Shown: positions 1 through 9,915, counted from the stretch's first letter. The stretch is 64,000 nucleotides of DNA from Hymenobacter busanensis (GCF_008727865.1 NZ_VTWU01000010.1:61977-125976), one strand, 5' to 3'. The notes: a model not told the origin generated them from the letters alone. Made by a program: numbers and translations.

Positions 1-3000
1 GCCACTTTGTCGCGGTATTCCTTGATGGCGCTGTTCACGGCGGCTTCGCCGATGTAGTCCTGCAGGGCGTACATTACCAAGGAACCCTTGCGGTAGTGGA
101 TGTAGGGCTGGTTTTCGACCAGGTACAGCGGCACCTCCTTCTTCTGCTCAAACGAGCGGCCCTGCAGGTAGTCGTCGAGCTCGAAGCGCAGGAACTTCTT
201 CATTTTGTCGGCGCCGTAGAGGTGCTTCATCACCATCAGGGCCCCGTACTGGCTCAGGGTTTCGGCCATGAGCGTGCTGCCCTGCACGTTGCCGCCAATG
301 ATTTGGTGGGCAAACCACTGGTGGGCCACCTCGTGGGCCGTCACGTAGAGCGGGTAGTCGATGTCCTTGGGGTCGGTCGAGTCCACGTCGGCCACGAAGC
401 CGATGCTTTCGGAGAACGGAATGGTGTTGGGGAACGACTGCGCAAACGACGAGTAGCCCGGAAACTCCAGGATGCGCACCTGCCGGTGCTGGTAGGGGCC
501 GAAGTGGGCGGTGTAGTAGTCGAGACCGAGCTGCACGCCGCGCACCATGCGCTGGAGGTTGTACTCGTGGCCGGGCTGGTAGTAAATCTCGATGGGCACG
601 CCTTTCCACTGGGCCTTGTGCACGGCGTAGCGGGCCGAGAGGAAGGAGTAGAAGTTGAGAATGGGCGCGTCCATCTTGTAGTGGAAGTAGCGGCGGCCAT
701 CCTTCGTCCATTCCTTTTGCAGGTAGCCCGGCGCAATGGCTATCTGGTCGGGCGAGGTGCTGACGGTGGTTTCAAAGCGAATCCAGTCGGCGTCGTTGCT
801 GATGTAGGTGTTCATGCGCGCCGCCGAGTCGCGCACCGAGGCCATGCGCGGTTTGGGCTTCAGGCCTTGCTCTTTACGCGTGTCGTCGTCGTCGAGCTCC
901 CAGTTGGGCTGGTAGCCGATGTGCGGCAGCATTTCGGAGTTCATGAACGTGCCGTTGTAGACGACGGCCGTGCTGGAGCCGCGGTTGGGGAAGCCGGGGT
1001 TGGTGTAGCGCAGGTCGAAGTTCAGCTGCACCGAGTCGCCGGGCTGCAAGGGCTGCTGGAGGCGCAGAATGCGGTAGTCGGCGTCGCCGATTTCGTCGTG
1101 CAGCACCTCTTTGGCCGGGCGGCCCAGGGTCAGCTGCTTCACCTCGGCGTCGGTCTGGCCCATCAGATGTACCGAGTCGATGGGCTGGCGGGTGCGGTTG
1201 ACGAGCCAGTAGAAGCCGTGGAACCGCACGTCGCGCTGCTCGGGGAAGATGTCCACGTTCACATTAGCCGCCGTGATGCGCGGCTGCGGCGCCTTCTCAA
1301 AGCGCTTGTACTTCTTCTCAAAGTCGGCCGTCAGCTTCTCGCTCTCGTCGGAGGTGCGGTAGGTATTCAGCACGTTGGTGTTGTAGAAAATATAGCCGCC
1401 CAGGCCCACGAAAGCCAGCAGCGCCACGCCCGCCACCACGCGCAGCCCCGGCGAAAAGCCGAAGCGGGCCTGCTGCCAGCGCCAGGAAAAGCGGGTTTCG
1501 GTGCCGCGCGGCCACAGCAGCGACGAAGCCAGCGCCAACAGCACCGCAAACGCGCCCCAGTAGAGCTTGAAGGCGAAGAACGGCCACACGAAATGTCCGT
1601 AGCCGTTCATGGCCGAGTAGGGCGTGCCCGGCGCGCCGTTGAAGGAGTACAGGTTGTGCTCCAGGCCCAGCGTGCCTTTGAAGATGTTGAACACGTAGTA
1701 GATGACCATGATGAAATGGCCGATGTACTTGTTGTTGCAGAGCACCTGAATGAGCATGGCCAGCACGCACATCAGCAACATGCCGATGAGGCGGAAGCCG
1801 AACAGCTCCTTCACGTACACGTCCAGCTCGTAGTTGAAATAGCCCTTGAAAGTTTGCAGCAGCAGCCCGCACACCATCACCACGGCCAGCAGCACCACCT
1901 GAATGCCCATCAGGGCCAGCAGCTTGGCCACGAAGGGCACCCACGAAGGCATGGGCATGGCGTCGTAAATCTGGTTGACTTTGCTGTCCCGCTCGCGCCA
2001 CACCAGCTCGCCCGAGTAGAACGTGATGATGATGAGTTGAAACAAAGCAAACGTGCCGGCCAGCAGCTGCACCACCACCGGCGTGGTGGGGAATGTGTTG
2101 GTGCCGTACATCTGGCCCACCTGCATGCCCGAAATCAGCAGGAACAGCACGCCCGCGCCCACAATACCGATGAAGTACACGCTGCGCACGGTGCTGAAAA
2201 ACTCCAGTCGCACCAGCCGGCTGAGCTGCTGCCAAGCCAGGCCCGCCGTGAAGCGCGGCGTTACCACCGGCAGCGTCTGCAGCTTGGGCGCGTCGGCCAC
2301 ACCCAGGGCGCCTTTGGGGCGCGGACCCGAATCGGCCTTGTTGGCGAAGCTGAAGCGGAAGAATACGTAGCAGGCAGCCAGCGTGAGCACGCCAATGCCC
2401 ACCCACAGCAGGCGGTTTTGCACAATCCAGGTGCTCCAGGGCAGCAGCAGGGTGTTCTTTTCGGCGGCCGTCCAGTAGCGCTGGGTCAGGTTCATGGCGG
2501 TGCCGCCCAGCGGGTCGAGCAGGTTGCTCAGGGTGTCGTTGTCGAGGTCTTGCTGCAGGCTGCCGCTGATGGTGTAGAGCACCAGAAACAGCACGCCGCC
2601 CAGGTAAATGGCCAGCGCCGAGCGCGACAAGGTGGCGCCGGTGAAGAAGATGGCGCCCGTCAGAAACAGGTTGGGAATGACGACGAGCAGGTAGGGCTGC
2701 AAATAGGCCGCCAGCGTGTTGGGGCCCAGCTTGTCGGCCATCATGGTGGGCCAGTAGGTAGCCAGCCACGCGCCCAGGGCCCCGCCCAGAAACACGAGCA
2801 CCGTCATCAGAAACGAGCCCAGAAAGCGGCCGCCGAGGTAGCCGGCCTTGCTGATGGGGGCCGTGTAATAGAGCGAGTGGGTGCGGTGCTCAAAGTCGCG
2901 GTACACCGGCGTGCCCATCATCGACGAGGTGATGAGCACCCCAAACAAGCTCAGCACCGTCAGGATCATGTTGACCTGGTAGGGCGAGTTGGCCAGCACT

Positions 3001-3158
3001 TTGCCCCCGCCCCCGCCGATGGTAATGTTGGCCCCGAAGGCGCCGCCCACGGCCAGCATGAACAGGAAGGCCATGAGGGCCAGCAAAAAGAAGTAGATGT
3101 ACGTCGCCGGCCGTTTCAGCCGGTAGCGCAGCTCAAAAAGGAGTATTTCTAGGAACAT
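1..3158 (-). CDS. ABC-2 permease / M1 aminopeptidase fusion (3' end outside window)
   Basis: Partial gene; the 3' end lies beyond base 1. Translation from the ATG at 3156-3158 begins MFLEILLFELRYRLKRPATY and gives several hydrophobic segments typical of an ABC-2 permease over roughly the first half. A periplasmic M1 peptidase-like region follows. The zinc motif HEVAHQW is at residues 942-948, in the same frame as the start, with a second glutamate in LMAETL after 19 residues; this is close to the M1 HEXXH-X18-E arrangement. The next gene upstream encodes an ABC ATPase, so the two probably form one exporter. In Bacteroidota such fusions are known, but their substrate is not established. In-frame continuity was checked at the start and at the zinc motif, not codon by codon. 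Confidence 0.85.
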   Translation of the reverse strand, partial: MFLEILLFELRYRLKRPATYIYFFLLALMAFLFMLAVGGAFGANITIGGGGGKVLANSPYQVNMILTVLSLFGVLITSSMMGTPVYRDFEHRTHSLYYTAPISKAGYLGGRFLGSFLMTVLVFLGGALGAWLATYWPTMMADKLGPNTLAAYLQPYLLVVIPNLFLTGAIFFTGATLSRSALAIYLGGVLFLVLYTISGSLQQDLDNDTLSNLLDPLGGTAMNLTQRYWTAAEKNTLLLPWSTWIVQNRLLWVGIGVLTLAACYVFFRFSFANKADSGPRPKGALGVADAPKLQTLPVVTPRFTAGLAWQQLSRLVRLEFFSTVRSVYFIGIVGAGVLFLLISGMQVGQMYGTNTFPTTPVVVQLLAGTFALFQLIIITFYSGELVWRERDSKVNQIYDAMPMPSWVPFVAKLLALMGIQVVLLAVVMVCGLLLQTFKGYFNYELDVYVKELFGFRLIGMLLMCVLAMLIQVLCNNKYIGHFIMVIYYVFNIFKGTLGLEHNLYSFNGAPGTPYSAMNGYGHFVWPFFAFKLYWGAFAVLLALASSLLWPRGTETRFSWRWQQARFGFSPGLRVVAGVALLAFVGLGGYIFYNTNVLNTYRTSDESEKLTADFEKKYKRFEKAPQPRITAANVNVDIFPEQRDVRFHGFYWLVNRTRQPIDSVHLMGQTDAEVKQLTLGRPAKEVLHDEIGDADYRILRLQQPLQPGDSVQLNFDLRYTNPGFPNRGSSTAVVYNGTFMNSEMLPHIGYQPNWELDDDDTRKEQGLKPKPRMASVRDSAARMNTYISNDADWIRFETTVSTSPDQIAIAPGYLQKEWTKDGRRYFHYKMDAPILNFYSFLSARYAVHKAQWKGVPIEIYYQPGHEYNLQRMVRGVQLGLDYYTAHFGPYQHRQVRILEFPGYSSFAQSFPNTIPFSESIGFVADVDSTDPKDIDYPLYVTAHEVAHQWFAHQIIGGNVQGSTLMAETLSQYGALMVMKHLYGADKMKKFLRFELDDYLQGRSFEQKKEVPLYLVENQPYIHYRKGSLVMYALQDYIGEAAVNSAIKEYRDKV

Positions 3159-3178
3159 AGTCGACAGTCTCGTTGGCC

Positions 3179-3301
3179 GTCATGTCGAGCGAAGACGTGA
3201 CATCTCGCGGGTTTATTCCGGTAGTAAGCTCCTCGTAGAACGAAAAGATCTATCCGAAATCAGCACGCGCGATGCTTCGGCTGGCGCCCCGGCATGACGT
3301 T
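3179..3301. repeat. Degenerate family-1 palindromic repeat
   Basis: The spacer between the ATPase and the permease/peptidase holds a degenerate inverted repeat. One arm begins CGTCATGTCGAGCGAAG and runs into CATCTCGCG; the other holds CGCGATGCTTCGG and ends GGCATGACG. It resembles the repeats at 10001-10110 and 28388-28483. The arms are more diverged here, so this is probably an old copy. Confidence 0.55.
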
Positions 3302-3313
3302 CTGGTTTCTGAT

Positions 3314-4216
3314 TTAGCCGTTTACCACCTGAGGCGTGGCCACCTGCTCGGCCGCGTGAATGCGGGCGAAATACACGTCTTCCAGCGTGGGGTCCACGCT
3401 CTCGAAACCGTTGCCGGGCTGGGCGAGGCTGTGCACGTGAATGATGGTTTGGCCGGCAAACAGGCGCGACGAAATGACGGCGAACTGCTGCTGGTAGCTG
3501 TCCAGCTCGTGCTTGCCGATGGTGCGCCGCCAGATTTGCCCGCGTATTTCCTCAATGGCCAGCAGCGGGTCGCCGGTATACAGCACCTGGCCTTTGTTGA
3601 TGATGGCAAACTGCCGGCACAAATCCGACACGTCGGACACGATGTGCGTGCTCAGAATCACAATCCGGTCCTCGCCAATCTCGCTCAGCAGGTTGTGAAA
3701 GCGGTTGCGCTCGGTCGGGTCGAGGCCGGCGGTGGGCTCGTCGACGATGATCAGGCGCGGGTTGCCTAGCAGGGCCTGCGCAATGCCGAAGCGCTGCTTC
3801 ATGCCGCCGGAGTAGCCTCCCAGGTTCTTGTTGCGCACGTTGTAGAGGTTGGTTTGCTGCAGCAGCCCGTCCACCACCTGCTTCCGCTCGCTCTTGTTGC
3901 TGATGCCCTTGAGCACCGCGAAGTGGTCGAGCAGCTCGGCAGCCGTAACCTTGGGGTACACGCCAAACTCCTGCGGCAAGTAGCCCAGCACCTGCCGCAC
4001 CCGGTCGGGGTTGGCCAGCACGTCCAGGTCGCCGAGGCGGATGCTGCCCTGGTCGGCTTCCTGCAGGGTCGAAATCGTGCGCATCAGGCTCGATTTGCCG
4101 GCGCCGTTGGGGCCCAGCAGCCCAAACATGCCCGGCTCGATGCGCAGGTTCACGTCGCTCAGGGCTTTGGTGCCGTTGGGGTAAGTTTTGGAAAGGTGTT
4201 CGATGACCAGGTTCAT
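3314..4216 (-). CDS. ABC transporter ATP-binding protein
   Basis: 300-residue ABC ATPase, energising the permease/peptidase fusion encoded downstream on the same strand. Walker A GPNGAGKS is at residues 35-42, the signature YSGGMKQ at 135-141 and Walker B LIIVDE at 155-160, followed by a switch histidine in LSTH. The roughly 80-residue C-terminal extension is usual for ATPases paired with ABC-2 permeases. I chose the ATG at 4214-4216 (MNLVIEH), where family similarity starts; an in-frame ATG four codons upstream (4228) is possible. The 155-bp gap to the permease gene contains a palindromic repeat. Confidence 0.93.
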   Translation of the reverse strand: MNLVIEHLSKTYPNGTKALSDVNLRIEPGMFGLLGPNGAGKSSLMRTISTLQEADQGSIRLGDLDVLANPDRVRQVLGYLPQEFGVYPKVTAAELLDHFAVLKGISNKSERKQVVDGLLQQTNLYNVRNKNLGGYSGGMKQRFGIAQALLGNPRLIIVDEPTAGLDPTERNRFHNLLSEIGEDRIVILSTHIVSDVSDLCRQFAIINKGQVLYTGDPLLAIEEIRGQIWRRTIGKHELDSYQQQFAVISSRLFAGQTIIHVHSLAQPGNGFESVDPTLEDVYFARIHAAEQVATPQVVNG

Positions 4217-4344
4217 AGGAAGAAGCAAGTGAGGTGGTGGCGTGGAAGAAGGGTTGCAGAAATCGGGGATAAGATAGCAGTTCCGCCAAGGCAGTTGCTT
4301 GGCTCGTTGGATTTAGCTTCGGAAAGCCGCTGCCCCAATCTGGG

Positions 4345-6960
4345 CTAGAAACGGCGGCCGATGCGCAGCCGCACGCCGGTGGAACGGCCCTGATGGAAGC
4401 CGGGCAGGGCGGTAGTCACCACGTCGGCGCGCACCGAGCCAATGAGAAAGTCGCGCTGCAAGCCGGCGCCCAGCTCGGCGTAGGCTCCCAGGGTGGGCGT
4501 GTAGAGGTAGTGCACCGACGCTATTTCCTGCAGCTTCAGGCGGCGCAGGCCGGGCACCTTGTTCAGCAGCAAGCCCTGAAAAAAGTGCTGGTAGTGGCCT
4601 TCGGCAAAGTGCTTGCGGGTGCTGAAGCGGTAGTAGTCGAGAAGCTGGAACTGCCCGAAATCGGAGGCCAGCACGGCGCGGTTGCCGGCAAAGTGGCGGT
4701 AGTCCATGAACTGCAGCCGGGACGTGCCCACAAACGTGCCCGCCGTGGCCGACAGCTGCCCCCGTCCCAGCACGCCCAGGCTCTGGGTATGGCTAAGGCC
4801 GATTTCCAGCCGCGTGAACCGCACATCGGAGCCCAGCACCCCGCCCAGGCCCTGCTGCAGTCCCAGCCGAAACGCGGGGTAGCGCGAGGCGAGCAGCACA
4901 ACGCGGTCGGGGCGGGTGATGTAGCGCTGCCCGGGCTGCCAGTTCACGTCGGCGGCCAAGGTGAGGGCCTGGCTGCGGCCGGTAGCGGCCGTGGGGTTCA
5001 GCTCGGCAGCAAGGGGCTGGTTGGGCGTAAAGGCGCGGTTGGGCACGTCGCGCAGGGTGGCGGTGGTGTGGTTCGTCAGCGGCTGCCGGTCGGCGTAGCG
5101 CAGGGTGGTTTCCAGGCGCAGGCCGGGCGTGAGGTCGGTAGCGAGGTCCAGCCACAGGGCGTCCTGCTGGTAGAGCTTGGCGTAGTTGCGGCCGTCGAGC
5201 AGCGTGTAGAGCGAGTTGTGCAGCGGCGTGAGCTGGGTGCGGTCGTTGAAGTCGGCAATGGTGCGGCCCGCGCCGAAGCTTAGCGCCGTGCGGTGCTGCG
5301 GGCGGTAGAGGTAGCTGCCTTCCAAGCGCGGGCTTAGCAGGCGGGCCGCCGCGCCGTAGCGCAGGCTGGGCGTGAGGCTGACGGTGCGGCCGTCGGGGTA
5401 GCGTTGCTGGAAGGTGCCGGCCGCCTGCAGCACCACGCCTTCCACGGTATTGTATTGCAGGCCTTGGTAGAGTGGCTCGGTCCGAAAGCTGCGGTGGCGG
5501 AAGCTGTTGCGGAAATCGTGGCCCAGCAGCAGCTTGCCCAGGCCAAACTGGTTGTGCGCGTGGTCCACCGAATCGAGGTAGGCGCGGGTGCTGTGGCGGG
5601 TTTCGATACTGTCGCGGGAGCGGTAGTCGCGCTGTTCCTCGGCGGTGAGGGGCACGGGGCGCAGCTCGTCCCAGTACGCGGCGCTCCGCTCGTTGGCCCC
5701 GGCCTCGATGCGCAGCACCTCGCCCCGGCGCAGGGGCGCCGCGGAGTCGGCGGGGAGCAGGGCTACCGGCTGTTCGGTCAGGGTGCTCAGCTCGGGGCGC
5801 TGCTGGCGGGCTTCTTCCAGGGTTTCGCGGCCGGGGCGGGCCACGGCCACCGCTTTTTCGGCGGGCCGGGCAGCGTAGGTAGCGGCCACGTTGCGGTAGT
5901 TCAGAAACACCGTTTGGGTGGTGCCCTGGCCCTTGAAGCCCATAAACGAAAAGCCCATGTGCAGTTTCTGCGACTGGAGCACCCACACGGCGGGTGCGCC
6001 CGGCGCGGGCATCATCTGCTGTTCCACCAGCAGGCTTTCGTAGCTGTCCTTGAGCAGGGGCTTGCCTACTTCCAGCGCCACCGAGTGCAGGCGCCAGGTG
6101 CCGTCGACGAGGTAGATGAAGCCCGTGTAGGCCGGCGTTTGGGCGTGGCGCGGCGTCACCCGAATCTTGTGCAGCGTGAGGCCCGCCTGCTGGCTGGTGC
6201 CCACCAGCTCGTAGCGGTAGTACTGCATGGCGCCGTCGGCAATGGGCGACACCAGGCTTTGGGTGGTTACCAGCACCCGCTGCAGGTTCTGGTAGAAGTT
6301 GAACTGATTGGCGGCGCGGCTGCCGCCAAAATCCTGCCGGCGGCCGCTCACCCGCGTCGAAATCATGCGTTCCTGGACAGGCGAGGGGTGCTGGTAGCGC
6401 AACTCGGTTATGGTTTCTTCCAGGTAAAGCACCTTGGGGTCGGTGCCTTTTTCGTTGAGGTCGACGGTGATGCCCAGCACTTTGGCCGGCATTTCGTTCA
6501 GGCCAAACACGCTTTTGAGGTAGGTGCGGGCTTGGTAGGCAGCTACTTCGCGCTGGTGGTACGGCCGCCAGTTGATGGCGTGCTGCACCAGGGCGTAGGC
6601 CGGGTCGCGGTCGGAGCCACGCACTACCACTTCCCCCAACTGGTAGTTTTCGGCCTGCAGCGCCACGTCGAGCACCGTAGCGGTGTCGCCGCCGGCCACG
6701 CGCACCGTCTCGAAGCGGGTGCGGAAGCCCACGTACTGAAACACCAGCGTATGCAGCCCGGCAGGCAGCTTCAGCTGGTACTGGCCGGCTTCGTTGGCGG
6801 CGGTGCTCTGGGCCGCATTTTTCACGGCCACGTTGGCAAAGCTCAGCGGCCCGCCCTGCCCGTCGGTGAGGCGGCCGCGCACCACACCGGCTCGGGCAGC
6901 AGCACCCACCAGCAGAAACAGGAAGACAAGGAACAGGAAACGGTGGGTAGCGTGCAGCAT
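4345..6960 (-). CDS. DUF5686 / carboxypeptidase-regulatory-like outer-membrane protein
   Basis: 871 residues. A signal peptide (residues 1-24, ending AARA) is followed by a CarboxypepD_reg-like beta-sandwich at about 26-110 (VVRGRLTDGQGGPLSFANV), as at the N-terminus of many Bacteroidota outer-membrane proteins. A DUF5686 region runs to the C-terminus and ends in aromatic beta-strands suggesting a barrel (final residues VRLRIGRRF). No TonB-dependent plug is visible. It is divergent from the LytS-type kinase at 7238, with a 277-bp shared upstream region. The function of DUF5686 proteins is not established; the outer-membrane location is inferred. Confidence 0.85.
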   Translation of the reverse strand: MLHATHRFLFLVFLFLLVGAAARAGVVRGRLTDGQGGPLSFANVAVKNAAQSTAANEAGQYQLKLPAGLHTLVFQYVGFRTRFETVRVAGGDTATVLDVALQAENYQLGEVVVRGSDRDPAYALVQHAINWRPYHQREVAAYQARTYLKSVFGLNEMPAKVLGITVDLNEKGTDPKVLYLEETITELRYQHPSPVQERMISTRVSGRRQDFGGSRAANQFNFYQNLQRVLVTTQSLVSPIADGAMQYYRYELVGTSQQAGLTLHKIRVTPRHAQTPAYTGFIYLVDGTWRLHSVALEVGKPLLKDSYESLLVEQQMMPAPGAPAVWVLQSQKLHMGFSFMGFKGQGTTQTVFLNYRNVAATYAARPAEKAVAVARPGRETLEEARQQRPELSTLTEQPVALLPADSAAPLRRGEVLRIEAGANERSAAYWDELRPVPLTAEEQRDYRSRDSIETRHSTRAYLDSVDHAHNQFGLGKLLLGHDFRNSFRHRSFRTEPLYQGLQYNTVEGVVLQAAGTFQQRYPDGRTVSLTPSLRYGAAARLLSPRLEGSYLYRPQHRTALSFGAGRTIADFNDRTQLTPLHNSLYTLLDGRNYAKLYQQDALWLDLATDLTPGLRLETTLRYADRQPLTNHTTATLRDVPNRAFTPNQPLAAELNPTAATGRSQALTLAADVNWQPGQRYITRPDRVVLLASRYPAFRLGLQQGLGGVLGSDVRFTRLEIGLSHTQSLGVLGRGQLSATAGTFVGTSRLQFMDYRHFAGNRAVLASDFGQFQLLDYYRFSTRKHFAEGHYQHFFQGLLLNKVPGLRRLKLQEIASVHYLYTPTLGAYAELGAGLQRDFLIGSVRADVVTTALPGFHQGRSTGVRLRIGRRF

Positions 6961-7237
6961 AGAGCGGGAATAAGGGGCTGGTGAAGGTGAAGTGCTACAA
7001 ACCTATTCCGGCTGTTGTGGCCCTGCGGGGATTTTCAACCAACCCGGCGGCGGCGGCCCGCAACGCCCGGTTGAGCCGTTTGGCAGGCCCCTGGCGCCCG
7101 CCCCCGGCCGGTAGCGGCGGTCAGATGGTCGTTGGAGGGGCGCACGAGGCGGGTTGTTGAAATAATTGCGGCGTTGGTAGACGGCGGCTTTACTTTTATC
7201 GGCTGGCTGCTCTTTCAGCCGGGCAATAGGCTACCGC

Positions 7238-8431
7238 ATGCGCTACTCTTTTCTTACTTCGGCCCTGCCCCGCTCGTGGTGGCCGCGTCCGGTGGCGTCG
7301 CAGGCCATACCGCTGTGGGTGCACGCGCTGCTCTGGGGCCTGATGCTGCTCAGCAACGCGCTGTACTGGCTGGGGGCGCGGCGCCTCTGGCCGGTGGGCT
7401 GGCCGGTGGTCGTGGCCGACATTGCCTTGACCTGCGGCCCGTACGCGGCGCTGTTTTACCTGAACTGGCGCGTAATCATTCCGCGCTATGTGGCCCGCAC
7501 GGGCACGGTGCGGTTTGTGGGCGTACTGTTGCTGGCCTTGGGCACCACGTTCATCGTGCGCACGGCCTGCATCAGCGTGCTGGGCCTCACCCAGCTCACA
7601 ACCACGAGCCTGCCCGCCGCGGTACAGCAGCAGCTGGACACCTCAACGATTTTCCGTGCGGGCTATCATTACGGGCAAACCCTGAGCAAAGCCGGCGGCA
7701 GCGTGGCCATTACGTCGCTGCTGGTGCTGCTGCTGAGCTTCTACCTGCGCCTCAGCCACGATTACCAGCACGAGCAGCGCCGCCGGGCAGAAGAAGACCG
7801 CCGCCGCGAGGCCCTGGAAAAGCAGCACCTGGCCGCCGAGCTGAGCTTGCTCAAAGCCCAAATCAACCCGCATTTCCTCTTCAACACGCTCAACAACATC
7901 TACTCGCTCACCAGCGAAGAGTCGGTGGAGGCACCGGCGGCCGTGGCGGTGCTGCAGCTGGCCGAGCTGATGCGCTACATGCTCTACGAATCGGCCGCCG
8001 ACACCGTGCCGCTCGCCAAGGAAGTGTCGCATTTGCAGAGTTTCCTGAGCTTGCAGCGCCTGCGCCTGCCCGGCAGCGGGGCCGACAGCCTGCGGTTTGC
8101 CGTGCCCGATACCCTGCCCGCCCAATACCCCATTGCGCCCATGTTGCTGCTGCCGCTGGTCGAAAACGTGTTCAAGCACGGCGACCTGGCGGCGCGGCCC
8201 CACGTGGTGGATATGGCCCTGACGCTGCACGAAGACCAGCTCACCTTCTCGGTGCGCAACGGATTGCGCCGGCCTGCGCGGCCTGCACCCGCTGGTGCGG
8301 GCGGCGTGGGCCTGGCAAACCTGCGCCGCCGGTTGCAGCTGCTCTACCCACAGCGCCACCAGCTGCACATCCAGGAGTCGGAAACCGATTACCACGTTAC
8401 GCTCACCCTGCTGGCGCCGGCCGCTGCGTAG
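7238..8431 (+). CDS. LytS/YehU-type sensor histidine kinase
   Basis: 397 residues. Four predicted membrane segments (about 26-46, 58-78, 93-115, 155-172) are followed by a short charged coiled coil (178-200) and a His_kinase domain with the phosphoacceptor in QINPHFLFNTLNN (His212). A HATPase region follows (VENVFKHGD, GVGLANLRRRL). There is no separate extracellular sensor domain, so the signal is probably sensed within the membrane. It is co-transcribed with the LytTR regulator 17 bp downstream. The ligand is unknown. Confidence 0.92.
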   Translation: MRYSFLTSALPRSWWPRPVASQAIPLWVHALLWGLMLLSNALYWLGARRLWPVGWPVVVADIALTCGPYAALFYLNWRVIIPRYVARTGTVRFVGVLLLALGTTFIVRTACISVLGLTQLTTTSLPAAVQQQLDTSTIFRAGYHYGQTLSKAGGSVAITSLLVLLLSFYLRLSHDYQHEQRRRAEEDRRREALEKQHLAAELSLLKAQINPHFLFNTLNNIYSLTSEESVEAPAAVAVLQLAELMRYMLYESAADTVPLAKEVSHLQSFLSLQRLRLPGSGADSLRFAVPDTLPAQYPIAPMLLLPLVENVFKHGDLAARPHVVDMALTLHEDQLTFSVRNGLRRPARPAPAGAGGVGLANLRRRLQLLYPQRHQLHIQESETDYHVTLTLLAPAAA

Positions 8432-8448
8432 TTTCCTTCCCGTTGCTC

Positions 8449-9219
8449 ATGCTAGACTCCCCAGCCGCCGCCCGCGTCCTCACCTGCGTCATCGTCGACG
8501 ACGAGCCGCTGGCCACGGCCGTACTCACGCGCTACTGCGGCCAGCTGCCGTTTCTGAACCTGGTGGGCACGTTTCACGAGGCGCTGTCGGCCCTGGCCTT
8601 TCTGCAAACCACCCCGGTCGACCTGGTGCTGCTCGACATTGAAATGCCCGGCCTCACGGGCATGCAGTTGGCCCAGATTCTGCCCGCCGGCCACCGCCCG
8701 CGCATCATCCTCACCACCGCCTACGACCAATACGCCCTGCAAGGCTACGAACTGGGTGTGGCTGATTATCTGCTCAAGCCCATTGCGTTTCAGCGGTTTG
8801 TGCAGGCCGTTACGCGCGTGCACCAAAGCCTGGCCGCCTCCCCGCTGCCCCCACCTGCCCCGGTCTCCGCCGATTCGGCCCCGCAGCCGGCCGCACCCGA
8901 TGCCATGTTCGTTAAAAACGAGCACCGGCTGCAGCGCGTCGCCTTCGACGATATTCTCTACGTGGAAGGCATGAAGGAATACCTGATGATTTACACCGTC
9001 GACGGCGGCAAAATCCTCACGCTGCAGTCGTTTCGGCGGGTCGAAGAAGTGCTGCCCCCGCACCGCTTCGCCCGCATCCACAAGTCGTTTTTGGTGGCGC
9101 TGGGCCGCATCGAGCACGTGGAGCGGAGCCGGGTGCAGGTAGCCGGCCGGCCCTTGCCCGTCGGCGACGCCTACCGCGACGCGTTTATGGAGCTGATTCG
9201 GACCCATAACCTGCTGTAG
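8449..9219 (+). CDS. LytTR family response regulator
   Basis: 256 residues. The receiver domain (about 10-130) has acidic residues in VDDEP, phosphoacceptor Asp63 (LVLLDIEMPG) and the conserved lysine in LLKPIAF. A proline/alanine-rich linker leads to a C-terminal LytTR DNA-binding domain (FVKNEHRLQRVAFDDILYVE, HRFARIHKSFLV). I chose the ATG at 8449, directly after the kinase; longer frames upstream only read through the kinase gene. The pair is a standard LytS-LytT two-component system; regulated genes cannot be read from the sequence. Confidence 0.93.
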   Translation: MLDSPAAARVLTCVIVDDEPLATAVLTRYCGQLPFLNLVGTFHEALSALAFLQTTPVDLVLLDIEMPGLTGMQLAQILPAGHRPRIILTTAYDQYALQGYELGVADYLLKPIAFQRFVQAVTRVHQSLAASPLPPPAPVSADSAPQPAAPDAMFVKNEHRLQRVAFDDILYVEGMKEYLMIYTVDGGKILTLQSFRRVEEVLPPHRFARIHKSFLVALGRIEHVERSRVQVAGRPLPVGDAYRDAFMELIRTHNLL

Positions 9220-9278
9220 CTACGAGCCCGGTACTGCCGTTGGCACTTGAGGTACTCGACCAGTGCTTTCTGGCAACA

Positions 9279-9316
9279 AAACGGGGCCACGACTTCGGTA
9301 AGTCGTGGCCCCGTTT
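9279..9316. terminator. Bidirectional intrinsic terminator
   Basis: Perfect 17-bp stem (9279-9295 with 9300-9316) closed by a CGGT loop, with A- and T-rich flanks. It lies between two convergent genes (the LytTR regulator and the gene at 9340), so it can serve both strands. Confidence 0.9.
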
Positions 9317-9339
9317 AGGTTTGAGCGAAGCGCAGGAGG

Positions 9340-9915
9340 CTACTTCAGCTGAATGCTCTGCATCACTGCCTGGGCTACCGGCTGGTACTTGGCCTGCTCC
9401 TCCACCGGGCTGATGAAGTGAAACACGTACAGCTGGTCGCCCTCAATGCAGTAATGCATCAATTCGTAGCGCTTCAGGGGCGCCAGCATTTCGCGGCCGC
9501 GGCGGTTGTCGGCCAACGACGACACGAATTCCAGCACAATAAAGTCGCGCTTGTTGATGGTCTGGATGTCGTGGGTGAGGATATCGACCTTGGAGTAGGT
9601 GCTCTTCAGCTTCGATTCATAGAGCTTGAGCAGCAGCGCGTAGTCGCGGTTCGAGAAGGTGGTTTGCTTGCTGGCCACGCTGAAATCGACGCGGCCCGCT
9701 GGGTTGCTGAACACCGCCAGCGGCTTGCGCGGCGCCGGGTACTTGGCCGCAATGCCGTCGTCGGGCAGGGCCTGAAAGTCTTCGGGCACGCCCACGGTGA
9801 GGTTTTTAGCAATCTGGGTTTTCTTGAGCTTGGGGCCGGCAAAAGCCAGCAGCGCCAGCAGCGGCAGGAGCCACAGCGCCGGGCGGAAGAAACGGGGCAA
9901 GGGAAAGTTTTTCAT
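9340..9915 (-). CDS. Exported hypothetical protein
   Basis: 191 residues with a signal peptide (positively charged start, hydrophobic residues 13-26, small residues near 27). The mature part carries PEDF-QALPDD near the N-terminus and a hydrophobic strand pattern ending AQAVMQSIQL, which recalls periplasmic PsbP/DUF1795-like folds, but I cannot assign a family. No operon partner. Upstream (minus strand) the TTACTTTG near 9933 is a weak match to the -7 promoter consensus. Confidence 0.75.
   Translation of the reverse strand: MKNFPLPRFFRPALWLLPLLALLAFAGPKLKKTQIAKNLTVGVPEDFQALPDDGIAAKYPAPRKPLAVFSNPAGRVDFSVASKQTTFSNRDYALLLKLYESKLKSTYSKVDILTHDIQTINKRDFIVLEFVSSLADNRRGREMLAPLKRYELMHYCIEGDQLYVFHFISPVEEQAKYQPVAQAVMQSIQLK

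Noticed and set aside
96..3152. Open frame of 1018 codons on the plus strand
   Set aside because: It is antisense to the permease/peptidase gene, whose in-frame ATG, membrane helices and zinc motif are convincing. The plus-strand product is an unnatural Val/His/Gln-rich sequence.
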